Below, piece after piece: positions 34,393 to 40,478 of a stretch of DNA of 40,478 nt. Location of the stretch: positions 1 through 40,478 of the forward strand of contig CAMQTD010000004.1 of the NCBI GenBank assembly GCA_947036995.1. Reading direction: 5' to 3'. The notes beneath the pieces are model-generated. The model was not told where the DNA came from. It saw nothing but the letters and a program-made list of their open reading frames with translations, and did not search any database. The translations under genes were made by a program, and so were the position numbers. Positions within the stretch are counted from its first letter, which is position 1. Every line of letters begins with the position of its first letter. Source of the DNA: an uncultured Parabacteroides sp. (GTDB lineage Bacteria > Bacteroidota > Bacteroidia > Bacteroidales > Tannerellaceae).

Positions 34393-35946
34393 TTATAGAG
34401 GCATATTGTCATGCTTCTTAGCAGGATTTGTAAGCTTCTTAGTTTGTAACTGTTGAAGCGCACGAATGATGCGGAAACGTGTATTACGAGGCTCAATTAC
34501 ATCGTCGATATAACCATATTGAGCGGCATTGTACGGATTAGCGAACGCTTTTTTGTACTCGTCTTCTCTTGCTGCTGCTGCTGCTGCTGGATTCTCTGAT
34601 GCGGCTACCTCTTTAGCGAAGATTACCTCTACAGCACCACTTGGTCCCATAACTGCAATTTCGGCTGATGGCCAAGCATAGTTCATATCGCCACGTAAGT
34701 GTTTAGAACTCATTACACAATAAGCACCACCGTAAGATTTACGTAATGTTACAGTAATCTTTGGAACAGTTGCCTCACCATAAGCATAAAGTAATTTAGC
34801 TCCGTGTGTGATTACACCATTGTACTCTTGACCTGTTCCTGGAAGGAATCCTGGAACGTCTACCAATGTTACCAAAGGAATATTGAATGCATCGCAAAAA
34901 CGGATAAAGCGTGCTGCTTTACGTGAAGCGTTGCTATCTAAACAACCTGCCATAACTTTAGGCTGATTCGCTACGACTCCAACAGATTGACCGTTGAAAC
35001 GTGCAAAACCAATAATAATGTTTTGTGCAAAGTCTTTGTGTACTTCTAAGAACTCACCGTTATCAATAATCGTACCAATTACATCATACATATCGTATGC
35101 TTGGTTTGGTCTGTCTGGGATAATTGTGTTTAATTCGTCGTCTAAGCGATCAATAGGGTCGTTACACTCCACAAGTGGCGTCTCTTCCATATTGTTTTGA
35201 GGCATAAAGCTGATCATCTTACGGATCAATTCTAATCCTTCCTCTTCAGTATCTACTGCAAAGTGAGCTACACCAGATTTGCTTGCGTGTACGCTTGCTC
35301 CACCTAATTGCTCTTGTGTTACATCTTCGCCAGTTACGGTTTTAACAACCTTAGGACCGGTAAGGAACATATAACTCGTACCTTTTGTCATGATATTAAA
35401 ATCAGTCAAAGCAGGAGAGTAAACAGATCCACCAGCACAAGGGCCAAAGATACCTGAAATTTGAGGAATCACACCCGAAGCCAAAATATTACGTTGGAAT
35501 ATCTCTGCATAACCAGCAAGCGCATTCACACCTTCTTGGATACGTGCGCCACCTGAATCGTTCAATCCAATTACTGGAGCACCCATCTTCATGGCTTGAT
35601 CCATTACTTTACAGATCTTAAGTGCCAATGATTCTGACAATGCACCACCGAATACAGTGAAATCTTGTGCATATATATAGACTAGGCGTCCTTCAATAGT
35701 TCCACAACCTGTAACAATACCATCTCCTAAGAATTTGTTTTTCTCAATTCCGAAGTTAGTACAACGGTGTTGTACAAACATATCAAACTCTTCGAAGCTA
35801 CCTTCGTCTAATAGCATATTGATACGTTCGCGGGCTGTATATTTTCCCTTAGCGTGTTGTGTTTCTATTCTCTTTTCGCCTCCACCCAAACGTGCTTTCT
35901 CACGTAATTGAATTAGCTCTTTTACTTTTTCAAGTTGATTACTCAT
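34393..35946 (-). CDS. mmdA: Methylmalonyl-CoA carboxyltransferase (decarboxylase alpha subunit)
   Basis: 517 aa carboxyltransferase with two crotonase-like halves. It has [53 protein letters not shown], the [13 protein letters not shown]-like region ([22 protein letters not shown]), [17 protein letters not shown] and the [18 protein letters not shown] acyl-CoA site. It transfers the carboxyl group of (S)-methylmalonyl-CoA to biotin, giving propionyl-CoA. It sits after mce and 19 nt before the OadG-like gene. A six-Ala run near residue 457 is encoded by a GCT/GCA-type triplet repeat (about 34570-34590); no frame problem results. Propionyl-CoA carboxylase beta is a close relative, but the pump subunits beside it decide the call. 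Confidence 0.95.
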   Translation of the reverse strand: MSNQLEKVKELIQLREKARLGGGEKRIETQHAKGKYTARERINMLLDEGSFEEFDMFVQHRCTNFGIEKNKFLGDGIVTGCGTIEGRLVYIYAQDFTVFGGALSESLALKICKVMDQAMKMGAPVIGLNDSGGARIQEGVNALAGYAEIFQRNILASGVIPQISGIFGPCAGGSVYSPALTDFNIMTKGTSYMFLTGPKVVKTVTGEDVTQEQLGGASVHASKSGVAHFAVDTEEEGLELIRKMISFMPQNNMEETPLVECNDPIDRLDDELNTIIPDRPNQAYDMYDVIGTIIDNGEFLEVHKDFAQNIIIGFARFNGQSVGVVANQPKVMAGCLDSNASRKAARFIRFCDAFNIPLVTLVDVPGFLPGTGQEYNGVITHGAKLLYAYGEATVPKITVTLRKSYGGAYCVMSSKHLRGDMNYAWPSAEIAVMGPSGAVEVIFAKEVAASENPAAAAAAREDEYKKAFANPYNAAQYGYIDDVIEPRNTRFRIIRALQQLQTKKLTNPAKKHDNMPL

Positions 35947-36007
35947 TTTTTTATATTTTAAAATATAGTTTATTAATAAGGATAAATTGGTGTAATTTTA
36001 TATTCTA

Positions 36008-36415
36008 TTACTTACCCTGCTCGCATAACTCGGTTAGCACGCTGCAAGTAGACTTTGGATGTAAGAATGCTATATTTAAACCTTCAGCTCCTCCACGTGG
36101 TGCTTTGTCGATTAAGCGAACACCTTTTTCTTCTACCTCTGCTAAAGCTTCCGCTACAGATGGCACAGCAAATGCGATGTGGTGGATACCTTCGCCTTTT
36201 TTCTCAATGAATTTAGCGATAGCGCTATCTTCGCTTGTTGGCTCTAAGAGTTCGATTTTAGTTTGTCCTACTTTAAAAAAAGCTGTTTTTACTTTCTGAT
36301 CTGCTACAACTTCGATGTTATAACACTTCAAGCCTAATACTTGCTCGTAGTAAGGTAGTGATTCTTCGATGCTTTTAACAGCAATACCTAGATGTTCAAT
36401 GTGTGTAATATCCAT
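36008..36415 (-). CDS. mce: Methylmalonyl-CoA epimerase
   Basis: 135 aa, vicinal oxygen chelate fold, normal length. Metal ligands and motifs: MDITHIEHLGIAVKSIEESLPYYEQVLGL, then KIELLEPTSEDSAIAKFIEKKGEGIHHIAFAV and the final LNIAFLHPKSTCSVLTELCEQ. It interconverts (R)- and (S)-methylmalonyl-CoA, linking methylmalonyl-CoA mutase to the decarboxylase encoded just downstream. It is the first gene of the five-gene operon. A -7 promoter element lies at 36491-36498. Confidence 0.95.
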   Translation of the reverse strand: MDITHIEHLGIAVKSIEESLPYYEQVLGLKCYNIEVVADQKVKTAFFKVGQTKIELLEPTSEDSAIAKFIEKKGEGIHHIAFAVPSVAEALAEVEEKGVRLIDKAPRGGAEGLNIAFLHPKSTCSVLTELCEQGK

Positions 36416-36490
36416 GATGTAATTTTAATAATTAATTAAATTTTGTTTTGTGATTCATTATCCCACTCCATTTAGTTTAGAGTAGGCGGA

Positions 36491-36498
36491 CAAATGTA
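36491..36498 (-). promoter_or_regulatory. -7 promoter element of the mce-mmd operon
   Basis: Minus-strand TACATTTG fits TAnnTTTG, 75 nt upstream of the mce ATG. No clear -33 TTTG. Confidence 0.45.
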
Positions 36499-36574
36499 CA
36501 CTCTTTTTGACTAATGAAGAAATATTTCTTTAATTTTTACACGAAAAAATTAAAGAAATATTCTGATTACTTTA

Positions 36575-36582
36575 TAACTTTG
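36575..36582 (+). promoter_or_regulatory. -7 promoter element of the alcohol dehydrogenase gene
   Basis: TAACTTTG fits TAnnTTTG, ending 55 nt before the ATG at 36638. It is divergent from the mce promoter about 80 nt away. Confidence 0.5.
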
Positions 36583-36637
36583 TGCCAATGATTAAAATAG
36601 AATCAGATTTTGATCACAATATAATACAAATATAGAT

Positions 36638-37783
36638 ATGAATAATTTTGTTTTTCAGAACCCTACGAAACTAATTGTAGGTAAAGGAACCATTGCTTCT
36701 TTAGCAACAGAGATATCAAAAGATAAGAAAATCATGGTAACGTTTGGTGGCGGAAGCGTAAAGTCGAACGGTGTTTACGACCAAGTTAAGGCGGCACTTG
36801 CGGGTCATAACGTGATTGAGTTTTGGGGTATCGAGTCTAATCCTACCTATCAAACACTAAGCAAAGCGATCAAAATAGGTAAAGAAGAGGGCATCGACTT
36901 CCTTCTAGCCGTGGGTGGAGGTTCTGTTGTAGATGGAACAAAACTGATCTCTGCTGCCATTCCTTATCGTGGCGATGCGTGGGAGTTGGTGCTTGACAAT
37001 ACGTTGGTTGGCGAAACTACGCCACTGGCTTCTGTTATTACACTGCCTGCTACGGGTTCTGAGATGAATTGTGGTGCTGTTATCTCCAATACAGACACGC
37101 ACGAGAAGTATCCATTCTACTCTAGCTATCCTCAATTCTCTATCCTTGATCCTGAAACAACCTATTCACTTCCAGCATTCCAAATCTCTTGCGGAATTGT
37201 AGATACATACATCCACACCATGGAGCAGTACCTTACATTCCCTTCGCAAGCATTGGTTATGGACCGTTGGGCAGAGGGCTTGTTGCTTTCGTTAATCGAA
37301 TTGGCGCCTAAAATCCAATGCGATCAGCACAACTACGATACCATGTCTAACTACATGCTTACCGCTACGCTTGCATTGAATGGCTTTATCGGCATGGGTG
37401 TACCGCAAGATTGGGCTACGCATTATATCGGACACGAGCTTACGGCATTGAAAGGTTTAACACACGGATTAACACTCGCAATCATATATCCTGCAATGCT
37501 TCGTGTATTGAAAGAGGCGAAACGTGAGAAGTTACTTCAATATGCTACACGCGTGTGGAAGATTACCGAAGGCACAGAAGATCAACGTATCGAAAGAGCA
37601 ATCGCTACAACGGAAGCATTCTTCCGCATGGTAGGATTACCAACTAAACTACGCGAAGTAGAGGTTGACGCCTCAACAATCGAAGAGATTGTAACACGCT
37701 TTGAGCAACGTGGCACTGTATTGGGAGAGCACGCAACTGTTACCCCAGCCGTAGTACGTGAGATCTTAACAAAAGCACTTTAA
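36638..37783 (+). CDS. Iron-containing alcohol dehydrogenase (butanol dehydrogenase/YqhD type)
   Basis: 381 aa, family III metal-dependent alcohol dehydrogenase. The N-terminal cofactor domain has VTFGGGSVKSNGVYDQV and LLAVGGGSVVDGTKLISAA, then TTPLASVITLPATGSEMN. The metal site is assembled from Asp and His in CGIVDTYIHTMEQYL and two His in THYIGHELTALKGLTHGLTLAI. This GGGSxxD and GHELTALKG arrangement is that of NADPH-dependent YqhD/BDH enzymes, which reduce aldehydes and dispose of reductant. The substrate is not determinable. It is monocistronic with its own terminator, divergent from the mce operon. Confidence 0.93.
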   Translation: MNNFVFQNPTKLIVGKGTIASLATEISKDKKIMVTFGGGSVKSNGVYDQVKAALAGHNVIEFWGIESNPTYQTLSKAIKIGKEEGIDFLLAVGGGSVVDGTKLISAAIPYRGDAWELVLDNTLVGETTPLASVITLPATGSEMNCGAVISNTDTHEKYPFYSSYPQFSILDPETTYSLPAFQISCGIVDTYIHTMEQYLTFPSQALVMDRWAEGLLLSLIELAPKIQCDQHNYDTMSNYMLTATLALNGFIGMGVPQDWATHYIGHELTALKGLTHGLTLAIIYPAMLRVLKEAKREKLLQYATRVWKITEGTEDQRIERAIATTEAFFRMVGLPTKLREVEVDASTIEEIVTRFEQRGTVLGEHATVTPAVVREILTKAL

Positions 37784-37791
37784 TAAAACAT

Positions 37792-37838
37792 ACTTGTCCT
37801 CCTTCGCTTTTGCGGTAGGAGGACAAGTTTTCTTTTTT
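37792..37838 (+). terminator. Rho-independent terminator of the alcohol dehydrogenase gene
   Basis: A perfect 12-bp stem ACTTGTCCTCCT/AGGAGGACAAGT (37792-37803 with 37817-37828) with inner CGC/GCG pairing is followed by TTTTCTTTTTT. On the other strand it could also stop cbpM transcription, as the convergent stop is at 37837. Confidence 0.9.
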
Positions 37839-38127
37839 AAGACGTTAGGAAGTGTAATTTCTGCTGCAACACATCTACCTCCGCTTGCAATGCCTGCATG
37901 CGTTGCAATAAATGCCTGATCACATCTATTCCCTCTACATTGATGGAGAGGTCGTAATACCAACGGCAATACCGTTCGATATCCTTCAACTGCGAATCTA
38001 ATAAGAAGCGCTCCTGCTCCTCTTCAATAATATCAATCAGCCCCTCTTCGTACAGTATTTCAATAAAGGTAGATTCTACTTCACATTTACTACAATACTC
38101 TTTTACAATAATCAAATTTGTTTGCAT
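37837..38127 (-). CDS. cbpM: CbpM-type chaperone modulator (MerR-like fold)
   Basis: 96 aa. The N-terminal half (NLIIVKEYCSKCEVESTFIEILYEEGLIDIIEEEQERFL) matches the CbpM helical region, and the C-terminal half is a coiled-coil (LLQRMQALQAEVDVLQQKLHFL). In E. coli CbpM binds the J-domain of CbpA and inhibits it. It starts 4 nt after the cbpA stop on the same strand, the standard cbpA-cbpM order. Sequence similarity is modest, but context makes the assignment reasonable. Confidence 0.85.
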   Translation of the reverse strand: MQTNLIIVKEYCSKCEVESTFIEILYEEGLIDIIEEEQERFLLDSQLKDIERYCRWYYDLSINVEGIDVIRHLLQRMQALQAEVDVLQQKLHFLTS

Positions 38128-38131
38128 AGCT

Positions 38132-39043
38132 CTATTCTTCTTTATTGTTTAAGTCTCTTAATGTTGTAAAAAGTGTGCGTTGCTCTTCGGTCAGCTTTGT
38201 TGGTATCTGCACGGTGTATGTAACATACAAATCGCCAAAGGTATGCTCTTTTTTATACACGGAGAAGCCTTTTCCTTTGAGTCGTACTTTAGATCCATTT
38301 TGAGTTTCGGGCTTGATTTTCAGTTTAACAGCTCCGTTTAACGTCTGAATGGTATGCGATCCGCCTAAAATAGTAGTATAAAGATCTAATACTACGGTTG
38401 TAAACAGATCGTCTCCTTGTCGTTTAAAATCGGGATCTGCCTCGAGCACGAAGGTTATATATAGATCGCCAGCCGGACCGGCATTACTACCTGCACCGCC
38501 TTGTCCCTTTAACTTAATCTTTTGTCCATCTGCCACACCTGCTGGCACGGTGATACGGATATTTTTACCCCCTACGTTTAGCACCTGTTTATGTGTATTA
38601 GCTACATCTCTTAAGCTAAGGCGCAATTCGTAACTGTAATCTTGTCCACGAAAACCTCCGCGCGAACGTCCGCCACCTGCTGAGCCAAACATCTGTTCGA
38701 AAAAGTCAGAATAGTCACCACCACCAAAACCTTCGCCAAAGTCGGCACCGCCATAAGACTGTCCTCCGCCTTGTGAACGTTGTGCATTTTGTCCTTTTTG
38801 AGCCTCATAGGCATCTGCGTGTTTCCAGTTTTCGCCATGTTGGTCATACTTTTTTCGGTTTTCTGGATTGCTTAACACCTCGTTCGCTTCGTTAATTTCT
38901 TGAAAGCGGTTGTGTGCTTCGGTGTTGTCTTGGTTTAGGTCGGGATGATACTTGCGCGCCATCTTTTTGTATGCCTTTTTAATATCTGCCTCTGAGGCTG
39001 TTTTGCCTATCCCTAACACTTTATAATAATCAATATATGCCAT
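38132..39043 (-). CDS. cbpA: CbpA-type DnaJ co-chaperone
   Basis: 303 aa J-domain protein that stimulates DnaK and, in E. coli, binds curved DNA. The J-domain (1-70) contains His33-Pro-Asp35 in KYHPDLNQDN. A Gly/Phe-rich region (about 85-130, GGGQSYGGADFGEGFGGGDYSDFFEQMFG) is followed directly by the two-part C-terminal substrate-binding region (ITVPAGVADGQKIKLKGQGG and GSHTIQTLNGAVKLKIKPETQNGSKVRLKGKGF). The zinc-finger CxxCxGxG repeats of DnaJ are absent, which defines the CbpA (type B) class. cbpM follows at once. No convincing promoter box is seen upstream. Confidence 0.93.
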   Translation of the reverse strand: MAYIDYYKVLGIGKTASEADIKKAYKKMARKYHPDLNQDNTEAHNRFQEINEANEVLSNPENRKKYDQHGENWKHADAYEAQKGQNAQRSQGGGQSYGGADFGEGFGGGDYSDFFEQMFGSAGGGRSRGGFRGQDYSYELRLSLRDVANTHKQVLNVGGKNIRITVPAGVADGQKIKLKGQGGAGSNAGPAGDLYITFVLEADPDFKRQGDDLFTTVVLDLYTTILGGSHTIQTLNGAVKLKIKPETQNGSKVRLKGKGFSVYKKEHTFGDLYVTYTVQIPTKLTEEQRTLFTTLRDLNNKEE

Positions 39044-39247
39044 ACTTATAATTGTTACGTTGAATTGTTATACCATTACTATTAAACAACCGCAACAACT
39101 GTTTTGCTTAGCAAATAGGATTAAATAATATTTTTTTAATAATACGATGATATATGCGGTGTAGAGTTGGTAATTATCGGATGGGCAGTAATAATGTATT
39201 CGTTTTATGCTTACTATTTATTTTTCTTGTGCCTGCTATTTAAGCAT

Positions 39248-39335
39248 ACAACCTTGGTTGTAAGATCGTATGACCAAGGTTGTACGATCAGATGACCTTG
39301 GTTGTACGATCTTACAACCAAGGTCGGACGATTAA
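39248..39335. repeat. Array B: four 22-nt units forming a long hairpin
   Basis: Units at 39248-39269, 39270-39291, 39292-39313 and 39314-39335 share the form A-Y-R-ACC-(TT or AA)-GGT at the start and GATC (GATT in the last) at positions 17-20. The centre alternates TT, AA, TT, AA, so successive units alternate in orientation. Arms 39251-39270 and 39305-39324 are perfect 20-bp complements. Inside them 39271-39282 and 39293-39304 pair at all 12 positions if four G-U pairs are allowed, leaving a 10-nt loop. Read as plus-strand RNA this is one uninterrupted 32-bp hairpin. Confidence 0.88.
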
Positions 39336-39600
39336 ATAAGCGTAGCATTACCACTAAAACAGGCTATGTAAAGATCTAAAAACTACAGTACATTTATCCA
39401 ATGTACACAACGCACCAAACCTCACACAGTGCACGTTAACCAAAACAACAGCATGCACAACCTATTGCAGGTCTAATGCAGTTACGGCAAACGATGTTTC
39501 GGCATTTTTTGGTTGTAAAAGGGTTGTAACAGCATGTCAGAATAATTAAAAATCTAAAAAAGCAGGTTCAATTCAACTTAACTAAGCATCTAATTGTTTA

Positions 39601-39641
39601 TCTTGCAGAGCTAAAAATCAATCTTTCAAAGCTAAAAATAT
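39601..39641 (+). repeat. 21-nt tandem direct repeat in the leader of the ROK kinase gene
   Basis: Two near-identical copies start at 39601 and 39622, each with the shared word AGCTAAAAAT (39609-39618 and 39630-39639). They match at 17 of 21 positions, and the second copy runs into the ATG at 39642. Confidence 0.6.
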
Positions 39642-40478
39642 ATGGTTCAAACAGTTATTGCAATAGATTTAGGTGGAACATCCATCAAATATGCCTTGGT
39701 TAATGAAGATTATAAGATTTTATTCACTGGTCATATGGACTCGTTAGCATCTACAGGTGCTGATCAGGTGATAGAACAAATTAAGAAATCTGTACAAGAA
39801 TGCCTCGATTATGCCACAGCGCATGGATGTAAGGCATTGGCAATCGGTCTTGGTTCGCCAGGGATTACCGACAAAACAAATAAAATAATTGTAGGTGGTG
39901 CCGAAAACATCGTTGGATGGGATAATATCCCGTTGGCAAACCTCCTAACCGAAACCTTTCAGCTACCTACCCAACTCGCAAACGATGCCAATCTAATGGC
40001 TCTTGGCGAAGCTACAGCCGGAGTTGCCAAAGGAAAAACGGATGTTATATGCTTAACAATCGGTACGGGTATTGGTGGTGGAATGGTTATTCGTGGAAAG
40101 TTGTACGGAGGATACCACAGCAGAGGTGGCGAGCTGGGGCATGTACCACTTATTGCTAATGGCGAGCCGTGTAGTTGTGGTTCTGTAGGTTGCTTAGAGC
40201 AATATGCATCTACCTCGGCACTGGTACGCCGTTATACGCAACAGGCTATTTTACAGAACAAAGCGCTTCCCGAAAAAGTAAATGGTAGATATATATTGAG
40301 CCAATATGCTTTGGGCGAAACGCTAGCCATTGAGCAGTTAAACGAGCACTGTTATTATGTAGGGCGAGGCGTTGCGGGGTATATCAACATCTTTAGTCCA
40401 CAAATGGTTGTGATAGGTGGTGGTATTTCAGAAAGCGGAGCTTTCTATATTGAGAAGATCAGAGAGGTAGCCCTGGAG
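39642..40478 (+). CDS. ROK-family sugar kinase (glucokinase-like), 3' end cut by window edge
   Basis: 279 codons are visible and the frame is open to the window end. It has the ATP-binding VIAIDLGGTSIKYALV at the N-terminus, the catalytic Asp in LPTQLANDANLMALGEA, LTIGTGIGGGMVIRGKLYGG, and the ROK zinc motif ELGHVPL...CSCGSVGCLEQYAS with three Cys and one His. A second adenosine-contact segment, VVIGGGISESG, lies near the cut end. This pattern fits a glucokinase or another hexose/N-acetylhexosamine kinase; the exact sugar is unclear. About 30-40 residues should be missing. Absence of an N-terminal helix-turn-helix rules out a ROK repressor. Confidence 0.93.
   Translation, partial: MVQTVIAIDLGGTSIKYALVNEDYKILFTGHMDSLASTGADQVIEQIKKSVQECLDYATAHGCKALAIGLGSPGITDKTNKIIVGGAENIVGWDNIPLANLLTETFQLPTQLANDANLMALGEATAGVAKGKTDVICLTIGTGIGGGMVIRGKLYGGYHSRGGELGHVPLIANGEPCSCGSVGCLEQYASTSALVRRYTQQAILQNKALPEKVNGRYILSQYALGETLAIEQLNEHCYYVGRGVAGYINIFSPQMVVIGGGISESGAFYIEKIREVALE

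Larger units (their letters stand above)
39044..39641. other. Long non-coding gap between cbpA and the ROK kinase gene
   Basis: About 600 nt between divergent genes with no credible ORF. It holds repeat array B (39248-39335), a 7-bp inverted repeat GTACATT/AATGTAC (39388-39394 with 39400-39406), two 11-nt direct repeats of GGTTGTAA type (39511-39532) and a 21-nt direct repeat abutting the kinase start. No strong TAnnTTTG element is seen; TATCTTG at 39599 is the nearest. Confidence 0.65.

Noticed and set aside
34374-34496. Longer N-terminus for the OadG-like protein
   Set aside because: It would overlap the mmdA 3' end by about 100 nt, and the clear signal peptide starts at MMKKKLGALV (34373).
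34568-34592. Triplet microsatellite in mmdA as a phase-variation switch
   Set aside because: Triplet units cannot change the reading frame; the Ala run looks tolerated within the protein.
35859-36299. 146-aa plus-strand ORF
   Set aside because: It spans the mmdA-mce junction antisense to both real genes and has no family pattern.
39248-39335. CRISPR or simple tandem minisatellite
   Set aside because: Units are contiguous without spacers and the centre alternates TT/AA, so this is neither a CRISPR nor a plain direct repeat.

Overview
The window looks like a chromosomal segment from the Bacteroidota, most likely order Bacteroidales. The DNA is AT-rich. Most gene starts lack a Shine-Dalgarno sequence, and many carry the Bacteroides-type -7 element TAnnTTTG, twice with a clear TTTG or near-TTTG at -33. 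The gene content also fits: a SusC-like TonB receptor with an N-terminal carboxypeptidase-regulatory domain, a Ser-type sulfatase, a sodium-pumping methylmalonyl-CoA decarboxylase operon (succinate-to-propionate route) and a complete-looking menaquinone cluster. I would not name a genus. There is no phage, insertion sequence, tRNA, rRNA or CRISPR that I can see; it is mostly housekeeping sequence.

Layout. 1-2010 (minus): hexuronate catabolism, uxuA plus an SDR mannonate oxidoreductase. 2309-4525 (plus): rpe and a short comEC. 4531-7601: a divergent pair, a secreted sulfatase and a GHL10-type glycosyl-hydrolase-like protein. 7679-10857 (plus): a likely metal-handling module made of a small Cys/His-rich secreted protein, a TonB-dependent receptor and a periplasmic HMA (MxCxxC) protein. 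11062-20469 (minus): popT (DUF368) with a TPR protein, glnS, nth, pheS, an acyl-CoA ligase, a YhcH-family protein and murB, mostly as separate transcription units with visible promoters and terminators. 20470-21393: a long non-coding gap with a 22-nt periodic, strongly folded array. 21394-28874 (plus): an FHA/zinc-ribbon protein, then a HAD-hotdog fusion (MenI candidate), menF, menD, menB, menC and menE. 28942-31637 (minus): pepT and a PurF-like protein without the catalytic N-terminal Cys. 31856-36415 (minus): mce, mmdA, an OadG fused to a lamin-tail domain, a biotin carrier and the beta subunit. 36638-37783 (plus): an iron-type alcohol dehydrogenase. 37837-39043 (minus): cbpM-cbpA. 39044-39641: a second non-coding gap with a second 22-nt array. 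39642 to the end: a ROK sugar kinase cut by the window edge.

How the genes work together. The mmd operon would epimerise and decarboxylate methylmalonyl-CoA while exporting Na+. The men cluster would make the quinone needed for fumarate reduction upstream of that pathway. The uxu pair would feed glucuronate-derived carbon to the KDG pathway.

The least explained signals are the two intergenic arrays (20806-20937 and 39248-39335). Their sequences are unrelated, but both repeat every 22 nt, have dyad centres every 11 nt and fold into roughly 30-bp hairpins. The next most interesting items are the Cys-less PurF, the HAD-MenI fusion and the lamin-tail/OadG fusion.
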